Source: Alcanivorax sp. (GTDB lineage: Bacteria; Pseudomonadota; Gammaproteobacteria; Pseudomonadales; Alcanivoracaceae). Taken from it: DNA of 64,000 nucleotides. Location of the stretch: the NCBI RefSeq assembly GCF_019431375.1, contig NZ_CP080267.1:3870540-3934539 (forward strand), in the 5' to 3' direction. The notes under the pieces were generated by a model, which was given only the letters and a program-made list of their open reading frames with translations, did not search any database and was not told the DNA's origin. The position numbers were made by a program, and so were the translations under genes. The stretch's first letter is position 1. Each line of letters starts with the position of its first letter. This document shows positions 50,719-58,646 of the stretch, one piece after another.

Positions 50719-51492
50719 ATGAAGCTGGCATCCCTGGGCAGTGGCAGCAAGGGCAACGCCACCCTGGTGGAAGCGGACGATACCCTGGTGTTGATCGACT
50801 GCGGGTTTACCGTCAAGGAAACCGAGCAGCGCTTGGCCCGGTTGGGGCTGGCAGCGGATCAGCTGAGCGCCATTCTGGTGACCCATGAGCACGGCGATCA
50901 TATCCGCAGTGCCGGGGCGCTGGCCCGCAAGACCGGTTGCCCAGTGTATAGCTCCTTCGGCACCGCCAGCGCTGTGCAAGGCAAGCGCACCAGCCTGAGC
51001 GGCGCCAACTGGCAGGAAGTGCGGCCCGGGCGCACTTTTGCTATTGGGGCGTTGCAGATTCTGCCGGTACTGGTGCCCCATGATGCGCGGGAGCCGTGCC
51101 AGTACCGCTTTAGCTGGCAGGGCCGGACACTGGGTGTGCTCACCGACCTGGGAGCGATTACTCCCCATGTGGTTGAGGCCTACCAGGATTGCGATGCGCT
51201 GGTGCTGGAATGCAACCATGATGCGCAGATGCTGGTCCATGGCCCCTATCCGCCGTCGTTGAAACGCCGCGTGGGTGGTATGTTGGGGCATCTGAGCAAT
51301 GATCAGGCGGCGGCGCTGCTGCGCCAGGCCAATGTGGACCGCCTGCAGCATCTGGTGTTGTCGCACCTGAGTGAACAGAACAACACGTCCCGGCATGCAC
51401 TGGATGCCGTTGAGCGGGTGGTGACCCGTGGGCGAGAACGAATTGGCGTTGCCAGCCAGACGGAAGGGTTTGGCTGGCTGCAAGTACATTAA
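50719..51492 (+). CDS. MBL-fold metallohydrolase, YycJ/WalJ-like
   Basis: The 257-residue protein has the metallo-beta-lactamase motif THEHGDH near residue 55-62 and further ligands in VPHDAREP, VLTDLG, LECNHD and LSHLSEQN. The opening LASLGSGSKGNATLV is typical of the YycJ-like subfamily, which includes nucleases and phosphodiesterases. It lies between bamC and purC, a conserved neighbourhood in Pseudomonas-like genomes. Its substrate is not known. Confidence 0.87.
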   Translation: MKLASLGSGSKGNATLVEADDTLVLIDCGFTVKETEQRLARLGLAADQLSAILVTHEHGDHIRSAGALARKTGCPVYSSFGTASAVQGKRTSLSGANWQEVRPGRTFAIGALQILPVLVPHDAREPCQYRFSWQGRTLGVLTDLGAITPHVVEAYQDCDALVLECNHDAQMLVHGPYPPSLKRRVGGMLGHLSNDQAAALLRQANVDRLQHLVLSHLSEQNNTSRHALDAVERVVTRGRERIGVASQTEGFGWLQVH

Positions 51493-51517
51493 TACTGACC
51501 CGAGTAAAGGCCTTTCC

Positions 51518-52234
51518 ATGGAAAAACGCGACGAGTTGTACGCCGGCAAAGCCAAGTCTGTGTACACCACTGATGACGCGGACAAACTGATCATGCTGTT
51601 CCGCGATGACACCTCGGCCTTTGATGGCAAGAAAAAAGAGGCGCTGGCGCGTAAGGGAGCGGTGAACAACCAGTTCAATGCCGCCATCATGGAAAAGCTC
51701 AAGGCAGCGGGGATCCCCTGCCATTTCGAGAAGATGCTGTCGCCAGTGGAGTCGCTGGTGAAGAAGCTGGACATGATTCCGGTGGAGTGTGTGGTGCGCA
51801 ACATTGCCGCCGGTTCCATCTGCCGTCGCCTGGGTGTGGAAGAAGGGCTGGAGCTGAATCCGCCGACCTTCGAATTCTTTCTTAAGAACGATGATCTGGG
51901 TGATCCCATGGTCAACGATTACCACATCCGCAGCTTTGGCTGGGCCACCGACGAGCAGGTGGCGCAAATGAAGACCCTGACCTTCCAGGTCAATGAGGTG
52001 CTCAAACAGCTGTTCCTGGATGGCGGCATGCTGTTGGTGGATTACAAACTGGAATTCGGCGTGTTTAATGGTGAGGTACTGCTGGGCGATGAATTCAGCC
52101 CGGACGGCTGCCGGCTGTGGGACAAGGACACCCGCGAGAAACTGGACAAGGACCGTTTCCGCCAGGGCCTGGGTGGCGTGGTGGAAGCCTATGAAGAAGT
52201 GGGACGTCGACTGGGGATGCAGTTTCAATACTGA
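51518..52234 (+). CDS. purC: SAICAR synthetase PurC
   Basis: PurC joins aspartate to CAIR in purine synthesis. The 238-residue product from ATG 51518 has the family start KRDELYAGKAKSVYTTDD, then FRDDTSAFDG, VECVVRNIAAGS and LVDYKLEFG with GDEFSPDGCRLW. Length is standard. It is the last gene of dapA-bamC-MBL-purC. Confidence 0.97.
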   Translation: MEKRDELYAGKAKSVYTTDDADKLIMLFRDDTSAFDGKKKEALARKGAVNNQFNAAIMEKLKAAGIPCHFEKMLSPVESLVKKLDMIPVECVVRNIAAGSICRRLGVEEGLELNPPTFEFFLKNDDLGDPMVNDYHIRSFGWATDEQVAQMKTLTFQVNEVLKQLFLDGGMLLVDYKLEFGVFNGEVLLGDEFSPDGCRLWDKDTREKLDKDRFRQGLGGVVEAYEEVGRRLGMQFQY

Positions 52235-52289
52235 TTCACGTCGTCTCGGTACAAGAGAATAACACTCTCAAGAATAATAAGGAGTAACT

Positions 52290-52523
52290 ATGAAATCCGT
52301 AATGCGTCTGGCGGTGGTGGGCCTGTTGACTGCCACCCTGAGTGGCTGTTTTCTGACCAAGCTGGCAACAACCCCGATGCGACTGGTCGGTGCTGCCGGC
52401 TCCGTGGTGGGTGCGGTACTGTCTATTATTCCGGTGGCCGGCAATGCCGCCGATGAAGCGCTAGAAAAAGTAGATGGCGCCATCGATACCACCGCCGACA
52501 GTATCGACAAGATTCCGCTGTAA
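52290..52523 (+). CDS. Small lipoprotein, unrecognised
   Basis: The 77-residue precursor has a lipobox LSGC (cysteine at about residue 20) after LAVVGLLTATL. A hydrophobic glycine-rich stretch (VGAAGSVVGAVLSIIPVAGN) and an acidic tail with DGAIDTTADSIDKIPL follow. A ribosome site AAGGAG lies 8 bp ahead. Small lipoproteins after purC are common in this group, but I cannot name a function. Confidence 0.75.
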   Translation: MKSVMRLAVVGLLTATLSGCFLTKLATTPMRLVGAAGSVVGAVLSIIPVAGNAADEALEKVDGAIDTTADSIDKIPL

Positions 52524-52524
52524 C

Positions 52525-52563
52525 AGAGCCCCCTGGCTCCGCTGACGCTTGGCCGGGGGTTCT
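52525..52563 (+). terminator. Hairpin after the small lipoprotein gene
   Basis: AGAGCCCCC (52525-52533) pairs with GGGGGTTCT (52555-52563) including one G-T pair. The T-tract is weak. It is 2 bp after the stop codon. Confidence 0.5.
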
Positions 52564-52676
52564 CCATGCTTGTAATCCGCGGAGGGGTTGTGAAAAATAC
52601 AGGCTCCCCGGCCCGCTTGCGGCCTGACCAGGCGTGAAAAGCCCTGGCTGAATAACAACAATAACCGGAGTTCGCC

Positions 52677-53183
52677 ATGCATCGCTGGCTACTGTCCTTC
52701 CTTATGCTCATGCCTTTGCCGGCTGTGGCAGACGATCTGCTTATCGGTCTTGGCTATCTCAATGGTCTGGCCGGGTTGAACCTGGAGTGGGCCACCGAGC
52801 ACAACAGCTTTTACGCCATGCCTGCCCTGTACCTGGATTCCGGTGGCCTGGACACTGATGAGCCCCGCTGGGTGGCTGGTTGGCGCCATAAAATGGAGCG
52901 CGGCCTGATGTCCGAGAATGGCTTCTACACCGGCCTGATGGCGGGAGATTTGGGCGGCGAACGTCACTATGAGCGTCTTGGTGTCGGCGTGGAACTCGGT
53001 CACCAATGGGTGAAGCCCTATTCTCGCTGGACCGTCAGTGCGGCGGTGGGGGCCATCGAAGCGCTGGACTGCGACGAGTACAAAGCGGCGTTTCGCTGCG
53101 ATAGCGAAGAAGAGCGGGACAATAACGACCTGGATGTGGAGCCGGTAGTTGTGCTGGGCATCAGCTTCAGTCTGCGCCGCTGA
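52677..53183 (+). CDS. Small secreted, probable outer-membrane barrel protein
   Basis: The 168-residue precursor has a signal peptide (MHRWLLSFLMLMPLPAVA) and alternating short strands rich in Gly and aromatics (LIGLGYLNGLAGLNLEWA, FYTGLMAGDLGG, RLGVGVELGHQW). It ends VVVLGISFSLRR. One Cys pair (ALDCDEYKAAFRCD) could form a disulfide. It resembles a small eight-stranded barrel, but I recognise no family. Confidence 0.7.
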   Translation: MHRWLLSFLMLMPLPAVADDLLIGLGYLNGLAGLNLEWATEHNSFYAMPALYLDSGGLDTDEPRWVAGWRHKMERGLMSENGFYTGLMAGDLGGERHYERLGVGVELGHQWVKPYSRWTVSAAVGAIEALDCDEYKAAFRCDSEEERDNNDLDVEPVVVLGISFSLRR

Positions 53184-53598
53184 TCTTCATACCCATCCTT
53201 TCCCTTTCTCTGTGCAAGTGGCTGTGCCGGCTGAATAAAGTCGGCATTGGACGCTTGCATTTTGCTGTTTGCCCCGATTGAGAGCAGAAGTTTTGCACAG
53301 CGTTTAACCGTTTTTCATGCCTTGTGTGAATGTTCTTGGCTAACTTGTTGATTTGCGGTAAATGATTTTAAGTTGTTGTTTTATAAGGTTTTAATAAAAC
53401 GGCCATTTTTTCATCATTCTGGGGGAAGGGCAGAGAACATCAGCGCTGGCGGCGGTTCCTGACAGTCTATGCACAAAGTTATCCACAGATGCTGTGAGTA
53501 ACTTTTTGTGGTCAAAATAGTGGCAGCAAACGGGTTTGCCGGGACATTTGTCGCGTATCCACATTACAGCGCATGCAGCGCACAGTAATTCGTGGGTA
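53184..53598. other. AT-rich intergenic region with DnaA-box palindrome
   Basis: This 415-bp convergent gap is unusually A/T-rich at 53340-53412 (GATTTTAAG, TTTTATAAGG, TTTTAATAAAAC). It then contains a perfect DnaA box TTATCCACA at 53479-53487 and a near box GTATCCACA at 53555-53563, in the same orientation. The first box is embedded in a 39-bp palindrome (53472-53510). GCCGGC...GTCGGC near 53227-53250 may be a terminator of the barrel gene. No coding sequence is convincing. Confidence 0.55.
53472..53510. promoter_or_regulatory. Palindrome containing a consensus DnaA box
   Basis: CACAAAGTTATCCACAG (53472-53488) pairs with the inverted CTGTGAGTAACTTTTTGTG (53492-53510), with two mismatches and a 2-base bulge. 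The perfect DnaA box TTATCCACA at 53479-53487 lies in the left arm. It may titrate DnaA or terminate transcription. It is not an oriC by itself, since neither dnaA nor a box cluster is near. Confidence 0.5.
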
Positions 53599-54144
53599 TC
53601 AGCGTCGCAGCATGGGCAATGGCCGCCAGGGTTGGCTGAGCAGTTGCTGGCCACTGAGCTTGAGCAGCAGGCGGTGGAAACCGGCGTTGGGGAAGGCCCG
53701 TTTTATCAGCCGGACCCGGGCCATGGGGAGGCCGAAACGCATGACGCCCAGGCTCACATCGATCCAGTCGGCGCGTCGGAACACCTCCACCAGATTGTTC
53801 CGGTCGTCGTGATAGCGGCTGATCTTGTGGTGGTTCAGGATCATGGCGCGAACCAGGGCACGGTGATGGCCCAGTTGCTGTTCTTCCAGGTAGTGTTCTG
53901 CCAGACGGGCGGAGGGCTGCAGGTAGTCAAACGTGCCAGCCAGCCAGATGCCGGCATCGTGGAAGAAGGCGGCAATCTCCAGCGCTTCCCGTTCCTGATC
54001 ATCCAGTGATCTTTGTGCGGCTACCAGATTGATGAGCCGGTAGACGTGGTTACGGTAGGGGGTCTGTTGCTTGCCAAAGCGCTCCGCATAGTAATCAAAA
54101 AGTGCATCCACGCGGGGTAATTGTGTAATCAGGTCTGGGGACAT
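53599..54144 (-). CDS. HD-domain metal-dependent phosphohydrolase
   Basis: The 181-residue protein has the HD motif pattern: HVYRLINLVAAQRS, AAFFHDAGIW with the His-Asp pair, HRALVRAMILNHHK and FRRADWIDVSLG with the final Asp. HD hydrolases of this small stand-alone type cleave nucleotides or phosphate esters. The substrate is not known. It is divergent from the GntR gene. Confidence 0.8.
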   Translation of the reverse strand: MSPDLITQLPRVDALFDYYAERFGKQQTPYRNHVYRLINLVAAQRSLDDQEREALEIAAFFHDAGIWLAGTFDYLQPSARLAEHYLEEQQLGHHRALVRAMILNHHKISRYHDDRNNLVEVFRRADWIDVSLGVMRFGLPMARVRLIKRAFPNAGFHRLLLKLSGQQLLSQPWRPLPMLRR

Positions 54145-54482
54145 CCTGTGTACCTGGTGATTCTTTATCGTCGTGCCCTAACAACACCAGGGCACCTTTT
54201 CTTTTCATACTGGCCAGTAATGGCTGTGAAATCCAGAGTGCCCGGCTAAAACTGAGAGCATGGACACATCCGAGGGCCTCTGAAGATCGCCCGATGGCTG
54301 GCCATTGTAGGCAATTAGTTGTCAGCTATTGGTCGTTCGTCAACCTTGTACTATAGTCGGACAAGAATTTCGGGATTGTTCAACAAGCATAGCAGTGTAG
54401 CGCCTGTATGGAAGCCAAACGGCTTGCCGGCAGGTGCGGCGAAGGTTGTTGAGTGCTGACCAGATCCCTTCAAGGAGTGCCT
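54145..54482. other. Divergent region between HD-domain and GntR genes
   Basis: This 338-bp gap should hold both promoters. The notable site is the palindrome CTTGTACTATAGTCGGACAAG at 54345-54365, listed separately. No ORF or repeat of the other families is seen. Confidence 0.5.
54345..54365. promoter_or_regulatory. Candidate operator of the GntR regulator
   Basis: A 21-bp imperfect palindrome has CTTGT and ACAAG ends around a central ACTATAGT. Its placement about 118 bp before the GntR start is suitable for autoregulation. GntR/FCD proteins bind similar T/G...A/C palindromes. Binding is inferred. Confidence 0.4.
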
Positions 54483-55178
54483 GTGAGCTTCAAAGCCAAA
54501 GAAAGCCTTTCCGAACAGATAGCCCAGCACCTGGCCAAGCAGATCATCCATGGTGACATGCTGGCCGGCGATCGCATTCAGGAGCTGCGTGTCGCTGGCG
54601 AACTGGATGTGAGTCGTGGCTCCGTGCGCGAGGCACTGCTGATCCTGCAGCGCCGCCAGCTGATCGATATCCTGCCGCGCCGGGGCGCGGTGGTGAAGGA
54701 AATGTCTGAAGCCCATGTACGCAGCCTCTACGAGGTGATGCAGGTGTTGCTTGGGCTGGTGATTCGCAAGGCCATCAAGGTGGTGCGCGAAGAGGATCTG
54801 GATGCCTTTATCGAGCTGGTTCATGGTCTGCAAGTGGCAGCGGAAGAGCGCGATCTGGATACTTTCTTTGTACTCAGCTTCCAGTTCCTTGAGCACGCCT
54901 ATCCGTTTGCCCGCAATGTGTTTGTGGAAGATATCCTCATCAATATGCAGCCGGCCATGCAGCGGGCCTACTTCATGGCTCTGCACCTGGAAGCCGACGA
55001 AGTGAAGGAATGCCTGTCGTTCTTCAAGGCGCTGGTGGAAACCATCTTCCGGCGTGATGTTCGCTCGGCCCTGGAAATCATTCGCGAGTTTGCCGAGCAC
55101 CAGTCTGAACTGGTGGAGGAATCCATCACCCGTGCCCGGCAGATCGAAACGGCCTGGGGGTCGCGTCGGCGCAAATAA
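54483..55178 (+). CDS. GntR-family transcriptional regulator, FCD-like
   Basis: The 231-residue protein starts at GTG 54483, with AAGGAG at 54472-54477. The winged helix is clear: LSEQIAQHLAKQIIHGDMLAGDRIQE, then SRGSVREALLILQRR and PRRGAVVKE. The C-terminal helical domain (VRSLYEVMQVLLGLVIRKA) is of the FCD/FadR kind. Metal-ligand residues of the FCD pocket are only partly recognisable. Its target may be itself or fatty-acid or carbon genes elsewhere. Confidence 0.88.
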   Translation: MSFKAKESLSEQIAQHLAKQIIHGDMLAGDRIQELRVAGELDVSRGSVREALLILQRRQLIDILPRRGAVVKEMSEAHVRSLYEVMQVLLGLVIRKAIKVVREEDLDAFIELVHGLQVAAEERDLDTFFVLSFQFLEHAYPFARNVFVEDILINMQPAMQRAYFMALHLEADEVKECLSFFKALVETIFRRDVRSALEIIREFAEHQSELVEESITRARQIETAWGSRRRK

Positions 55179-55186
55179 ATTGCCCC

Positions 55187-55215
55187 TTGCCCTGCGCGGC
55201 CAAGCTGCATAGAAT
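55187..55215 (+). promoter_or_regulatory. tRNA-Val promoter
   Basis: TTGCCC (55187-55192) and TAGAAT (55210-55215) are spaced by 17 bp, starting 8 bp after the GntR stop. The tRNA begins 55 bp downstream of the -10 box. Confidence 0.6.
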
Positions 55216-55270
55216 TGCCACCCTCTTCAGGCACGTCGCTCTTTTGGAGCATCACCCTGGGGATCGCCAT

Positions 55271-55347
55271 AGAACCGTAGCTCAGTTGGTTAGAGCGCCG
55301 CCTTGACATGGCGGAGGTCGGCGGTTCGAATCCGCCCGGTTCTACCA
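55271..55347 (+). tRNA. tRNA-Val (anticodon GAC)
   Basis: The acceptor AGAACCG pairs with CGGTTCT, then A and encoded CCA. The D arm is GCTCAGTTGGTTAGAGC. The anticodon stem CCGCC / GGCGG encloses TTGACAT with GAC at 55305-55307. The T arm is GGCGG-TTCGAAT-CCGCC. It has 77 nt and reads GTC/GTT codons. Confidence 0.96.
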
Positions 55348-55357
55348 AGATTCAGAG

Positions 55358-55393
55358 AAAAGGGTTTGTCGCAGTGATGTGGCAGACCCTTTT
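55358..55393 (+). terminator. Terminator of tRNA-Val
   Basis: AAAAGGGTTTG (55358-55368) pairs with CAGACCCTTTT (55383-55393) with one wobble, then TTT. It follows the tRNA by 11 bp. Confidence 0.8.
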
Positions 55394-55462
55394 TTCGTTT
55401 TGGCCCCTTTTCCGCGCCGCCCGGTAGAATACCGACACTCTGGAGCCGACGAGAGCGTTGGG

Positions 55463-55942
55463 ATGCCTGACATTGATTATCTCGGGGCTGCCCGCCCGAC
55501 CCTGATTCTTTACTTGCCACATCGGCCGAACGGTCTTGCCCGGTTACAGCAACGCCCTGACGCTACTGAACTGGTGGCGGCTAATTCCAACCACTGGCGC
55601 AAGATCGTGAACCTGCTCGCCAAGGTGGCCAGCCCGGTGGCGGAGGACTGGCGGCATTTTCGGGATGAATGTCTGTTCCAGAACTCCGCACTCTGTTTTG
55701 TGCCGGCACTGTCCGACGAGGAATGCTGGCACTGGATTGGCGGCAGGGACAATCTGCAGCGTTTTGCCGGCTTGCAGCACAATGCCTGTTCGCTGGCCGG
55801 TGCTCCTGGGGTTTCCGTGGACACGGAGCGCCGCTTGCTACTAACCCCTTACCCGGACTATCGCCAGCTCAGCAACGCGTTGCTGGAAAAGGTGCGTCTT
55901 TGTCTTGAGGAGCAGGGCTTCTATGGCGGGGTTTGCCCATGA
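55463..55942 (+). CDS. Conserved protein of unknown function, coupled to DUF72
   Basis: The 159-residue protein from ATG 55463 (MPDIDYLGAARPTLILYLP) has no signal or membrane segment. Trp-rich stretches such as NSNHWRKIVNLLAKVA and EECWHWIGGRDN, and LLTPYPDYRQLSNALLEKVR, suggest a compact soluble domain. I do not recognise the family with confidence. It overlaps the DUF72 gene by 4 nt, so the two probably share a pathway. Confidence 0.7.
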   Translation: MPDIDYLGAARPTLILYLPHRPNGLARLQQRPDATELVAANSNHWRKIVNLLAKVASPVAEDWRHFRDECLFQNSALCFVPALSDEECWHWIGGRDNLQRFAGLQHNACSLAGAPGVSVDTERRLLLTPYPDYRQLSNALLEKVRLCLEEQGFYGGVCP

Positions 55943-56784
55943 CGCTGCCGTATTTTCTTGGCTGCCCGCAGTGGCAGCACCCCGCCTGGAATGGTCGTCT
56001 GCCTGCCGGCGAGAGTTCTCTGGAACGCTATAGTCGGGTCTTCAATAGTGTCGAGGGCAATACCTCCTTCTACGCCACCCCGTCACGCAAGCAATGTGAA
56101 CAATGGCGGGCCCAGGTGCCTGAGGATTTCCGGTTTCTGTTCAAGTTTCCCCGGCAGATCACTCATGACTGTCTGCTGCAGGGGGTTGGTGGGCAGGCGC
56201 GGGCATTTCTGGATGTGCTGGCTCCGCTGGCAGATGTGCTCGGGCCATTCTTGCTACAGCTTCCCGCAGCCTTTGGGCCGGAGCGACTGGAGGACTTGTG
56301 GCGATTTGTGGAGGCGCTGCCGGCACCGTTCGATTGCACGGTGGAAGTGCGTCACCGGGATTTCTTCGCCAAGGGCGAGTCGGAAAGGGCGCTAAATCGC
56401 GGCCTGCGCGAGCGTAATCTGGCCCGTGTCTGTTTTGATAGCCGGGCCTTGTTTGCCGCGAGTGCGCAGGATGAGGCGACACAAGATGCTCAGCGCAAGA
56501 AGCCCCGGTTGCCGGTGCATGTGCTGCCGGTCAAGGCGGCGCCGGTGGTCCGTTATGTGGGGCATCCGGATCTGCAGGCCAACCGGGCGTTTCTTGCGCC
56601 CTGGGTGGAACGGGTGGCGAACTGGATAGCGGCGGGGGAGCGTCCTTACCTGTTTATTCACATGCCCGACAATGGCGATGCGCTGGCGCTGACGGCATTG
56701 TGGCATGGCATGCTGGCGGAGCGTTTGCCGGGGCTGGCGCCGTTGGCGTTGGCGCGGCAGGTGAAGCAGCCAGGCTTGTTCTGA
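55939..56784 (+). CDS. DUF72 domain protein (YecE-like)
   Basis: The 281-residue protein has the DUF72 core: FLGCPQWQHPAWNG, RYSRVFNSVEGNTSFYATP, FRFLFKFPRQITHD, FLLQLPAAFG and PYLFIHMPDNGDA. The fold is a TIM barrel of unproven enzymatic function. It begins at ATG 55939, inside the previous stop. It converges on mltF across a short inverted element. Confidence 0.9.
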   Translation: MTLPYFLGCPQWQHPAWNGRLPAGESSLERYSRVFNSVEGNTSFYATPSRKQCEQWRAQVPEDFRFLFKFPRQITHDCLLQGVGGQARAFLDVLAPLADVLGPFLLQLPAAFGPERLEDLWRFVEALPAPFDCTVEVRHRDFFAKGESERALNRGLRERNLARVCFDSRALFAASAQDEATQDAQRKKPRLPVHVLPVKAAPVVRYVGHPDLQANRAFLAPWVERVANWIAAGERPYLFIHMPDNGDALALTALWHGMLAERLPGLAPLALARQVKQPGLF

Positions 56785-56787
56785 GAC

Positions 56788-56862
56788 AAAGTCGCGAGTT
56801 GCGAGTTTCGAGGAGTAAACCGTGACAGGGTTTCGCTACTCGTTACGCACCTCTCGTGACTG
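56788..56862. repeat. Short inverted low-complexity element (GCGAGTT words)
   Basis: The left part (56788-56821) repeats GCGAGTT/GCGAGTTTC words and the right part (56828-56862) is a degenerate inverted copy. GTCGCGAG versus CTCGTGAC and GTAAACC versus GGGTTTCGC give the clearest pairing. It fills the convergent gap between the DUF72 gene and mltF. It is the least regular member of the family. Confidence 0.55.
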
Positions 56863-56866
56863 TCTT

Positions 56867-58270
56867 TTAATTCAGCGCGATCAGGGTGCCGTCACGGCGA
56901 CGGCTGTTTTCCGCCCATACCAGCAGGTCGTAGTAGCGGCGGATGTGACGCACGTAGATCACTGCCTGGCCGCCGCGGGCATTGCCGTAGCGCAGCTGGC
57001 CGGCGTAGGCCGGGTTGGCCAGCATCGGCAGGCGCTGTTTCACATCCTGCCAGTTGTCCGGGTTGCCACCCTGATTCTGGGTCAGCACACGGGCGTCTTC
57101 CAGGTGACCAAAGCCCACGTTGTAGGCGGCCAGGGCCATCCAGGTGCGGCTAGGCTCCGGAATGCGCGCCGGGATGCGTTCGTGGGTATGGCGCAGGTAG
57201 TCGGCGCCGGCCAGGATGCTCTGGGCCGGGTCGGTGCGATCACTGATACCCATCTGGCGCGCGGTGTCGTTGGTGAGCATCATCAGGCCCTTCACCCCGG
57301 TGGGGGAGATGGCGCCGGGATCCCACAGGGATTCCTGGTAGGCCAGGGCGGCCAGCAGGCGCCAGTCGAAACCGCTGTTGTCTTCCGCCTGACGGAACAG
57401 CTCCTCGTAGCGGGGCAAACGTTCTTCCAGATGGCGCATGAAGCTGCGCGCCGCATACAGGTTGAACTGTTCCACATGACCGTAGAAACGGTCTTCCAGC
57501 TTGGCCGTGGTGCCATTGGCCTTGGCCTGGGTCAGGTAGCGCTGGGCGGCCAGGTACAGGCTCTGGTCATCCTTGGGACTGAATGCCCAGGCCAGCGGCA
57601 TATCGGTGGCGGCGGTGTAGTCGGCAATCAGCTCCGGCCACAGGGCGCGCTGTAGGGTGTAGCTGTTGGAGTGAATCAGGGTGTAATCCACCTGGCCGTC
57701 TTCCACCAGGGCCAGCAGCTGTTCCGGACTGGCGTCTTCCACTTCCTGGAATTCCAGGCCCGGATTTTCCAGTTGTGCCTTTACCAGCAGTTCCGCATGG
57801 CTGGACCCGGCGGACACGGCAACTTGCTTGCCGGCCAGGTCGGCAAGGTCACGGATACGCGGGGTGTCCAGACGGCGCACCACCAGGGAATCCACTTTCT
57901 GATAGTCGGTGGTGAAGTGCAGGCTCTCGCTGCGCTCCGCAGTGGCCACCAGGCCGGCCGCAGCCATGTCAGCGGTGCCTTTGCGAATGGCGTAACGGAT
58001 ATAGGAGGGGTCGTCGGATTCCAGCATGCGCAGCTCTACGCCCAGGCTGTCGGCAAAGCCCTTGGCCAGTTCGTATTCCATGCCGGTGTAACCGTGCTGG
58101 TCCCGGTAATAGGTAGTGTTGGACGGACGGGTCATGACCACCAGCTCACCGCGGGTCATTACCCGTTCGATGGAGGTAGGGGCGGGACGCATGGCGAGCA
58201 TCATGCCAATAACGCTGAACAGGGCCAGCGAGGCCAGGAGATGCTTAGTATGTCGAAAGAAAACCGTCAT
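56867..58270 (-). CDS. mltF: Membrane-bound lytic murein transglycosylase F
   Basis: MltF cleaves peptidoglycan glycan strands in the periplasm. The 467-residue product has an N-terminal anchor or signal (LLASLALFSVIGMMLAM). A substrate-binding-protein-like regulatory domain follows (RGELVVMTRPSNTTYY, YEYELAKGF-like). The C-terminal SLT domain has the catalytic Glu in ALAYQESLWDPGAISPTG, then GLMMLTNDTA. It is divergent from purL, the usual arrangement in gammaproteobacteria. Confidence 0.94.
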   Translation of the reverse strand: MTVFFRHTKHLLASLALFSVIGMMLAMRPAPTSIERVMTRGELVVMTRPSNTTYYRDQHGYTGMEYELAKGFADSLGVELRMLESDDPSYIRYAIRKGTADMAAAGLVATAERSESLHFTTDYQKVDSLVVRRLDTPRIRDLADLAGKQVAVSAGSSHAELLVKAQLENPGLEFQEVEDASPEQLLALVEDGQVDYTLIHSNSYTLQRALWPELIADYTAATDMPLAWAFSPKDDQSLYLAAQRYLTQAKANGTTAKLEDRFYGHVEQFNLYAARSFMRHLEERLPRYEELFRQAEDNSGFDWRLLAALAYQESLWDPGAISPTGVKGLMMLTNDTARQMGISDRTDPAQSILAGADYLRHTHERIPARIPEPSRTWMALAAYNVGFGHLEDARVLTQNQGGNPDNWQDVKQRLPMLANPAYAGQLRYGNARGGQAVIYVRHIRRYYDLLVWAENSRRRDGTLIALN

Positions 58271-58646
58271 CCTTGGTGTACCTCTGTCAGGTTATCCAGA
58301 CAGGTCGATACTGCTTACCGCCGACCGGTTAGGGATTGTTCCATCCCCTGCCTGTGATCTATATCACGTAAAAGTGGCGCAACTCTATCAGTGGCAAATG
58401 GCTGTTATGTAAAGCTTTGTCGAACAATTGAGCGTTTTATGCACAAATGCGACAAGTCCGGAAAAGAGCATTAAATTGCTTATAGGACGGGTGGCGTAGG
58501 CGATTACCCCATGGCGTAGGACAGGGCTGACAAGGGTGAAATTGGCTGTTTCAGGAGGCTGCGAGCGGCGGGCAAATCCCGTATCATTGCGGCCCTGAAT
58601 TTAAAGCACCACCTCTACCCCCACTGGTAATCATATAAGGCGCACT
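58271..58646. other. Divergent region between mltF and purL
   Basis: This 376-bp gap contains both promoters. A CRP/FNR-like palindrome lies at 58353-58368. A PurR-type box (ACGCAAACGTTTGCGT-like) is not seen. TTGTCGAACAATTG and the A/T-rich 58420-58480 may hold promoter parts for mltF. No ORF or dispersed repeat is evident. Confidence 0.5.
58353..58368. promoter_or_regulatory. CRP/Vfr- or FNR/ANR-like site
   Basis: TGTGA-TCTATA-TCACG matches the CRP pattern TGTGA-N6-TCACA at 9 of 10 fixed positions. The inner GTGAT-CTAT-ATCAC is also close to an FNR/ANR box TTGAT-N4-ATCAA. It lies 83 bp upstream of the mltF start and 279 bp upstream of purL, so mltF is the likelier target. Confidence 0.45.

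Noticed and set aside
53340..53563. Possible chromosomal origin of replication
   Set aside because: There are only one exact and one near DnaA box, and no dnaA, dnaN, gidA or rpmH neighbours.
53391..53654. Cys-rich small minus-strand frame of 87 codons
   Set aside because: It overlaps the HD-domain gene end and the DnaA-box palindrome, and has no convincing start or family.
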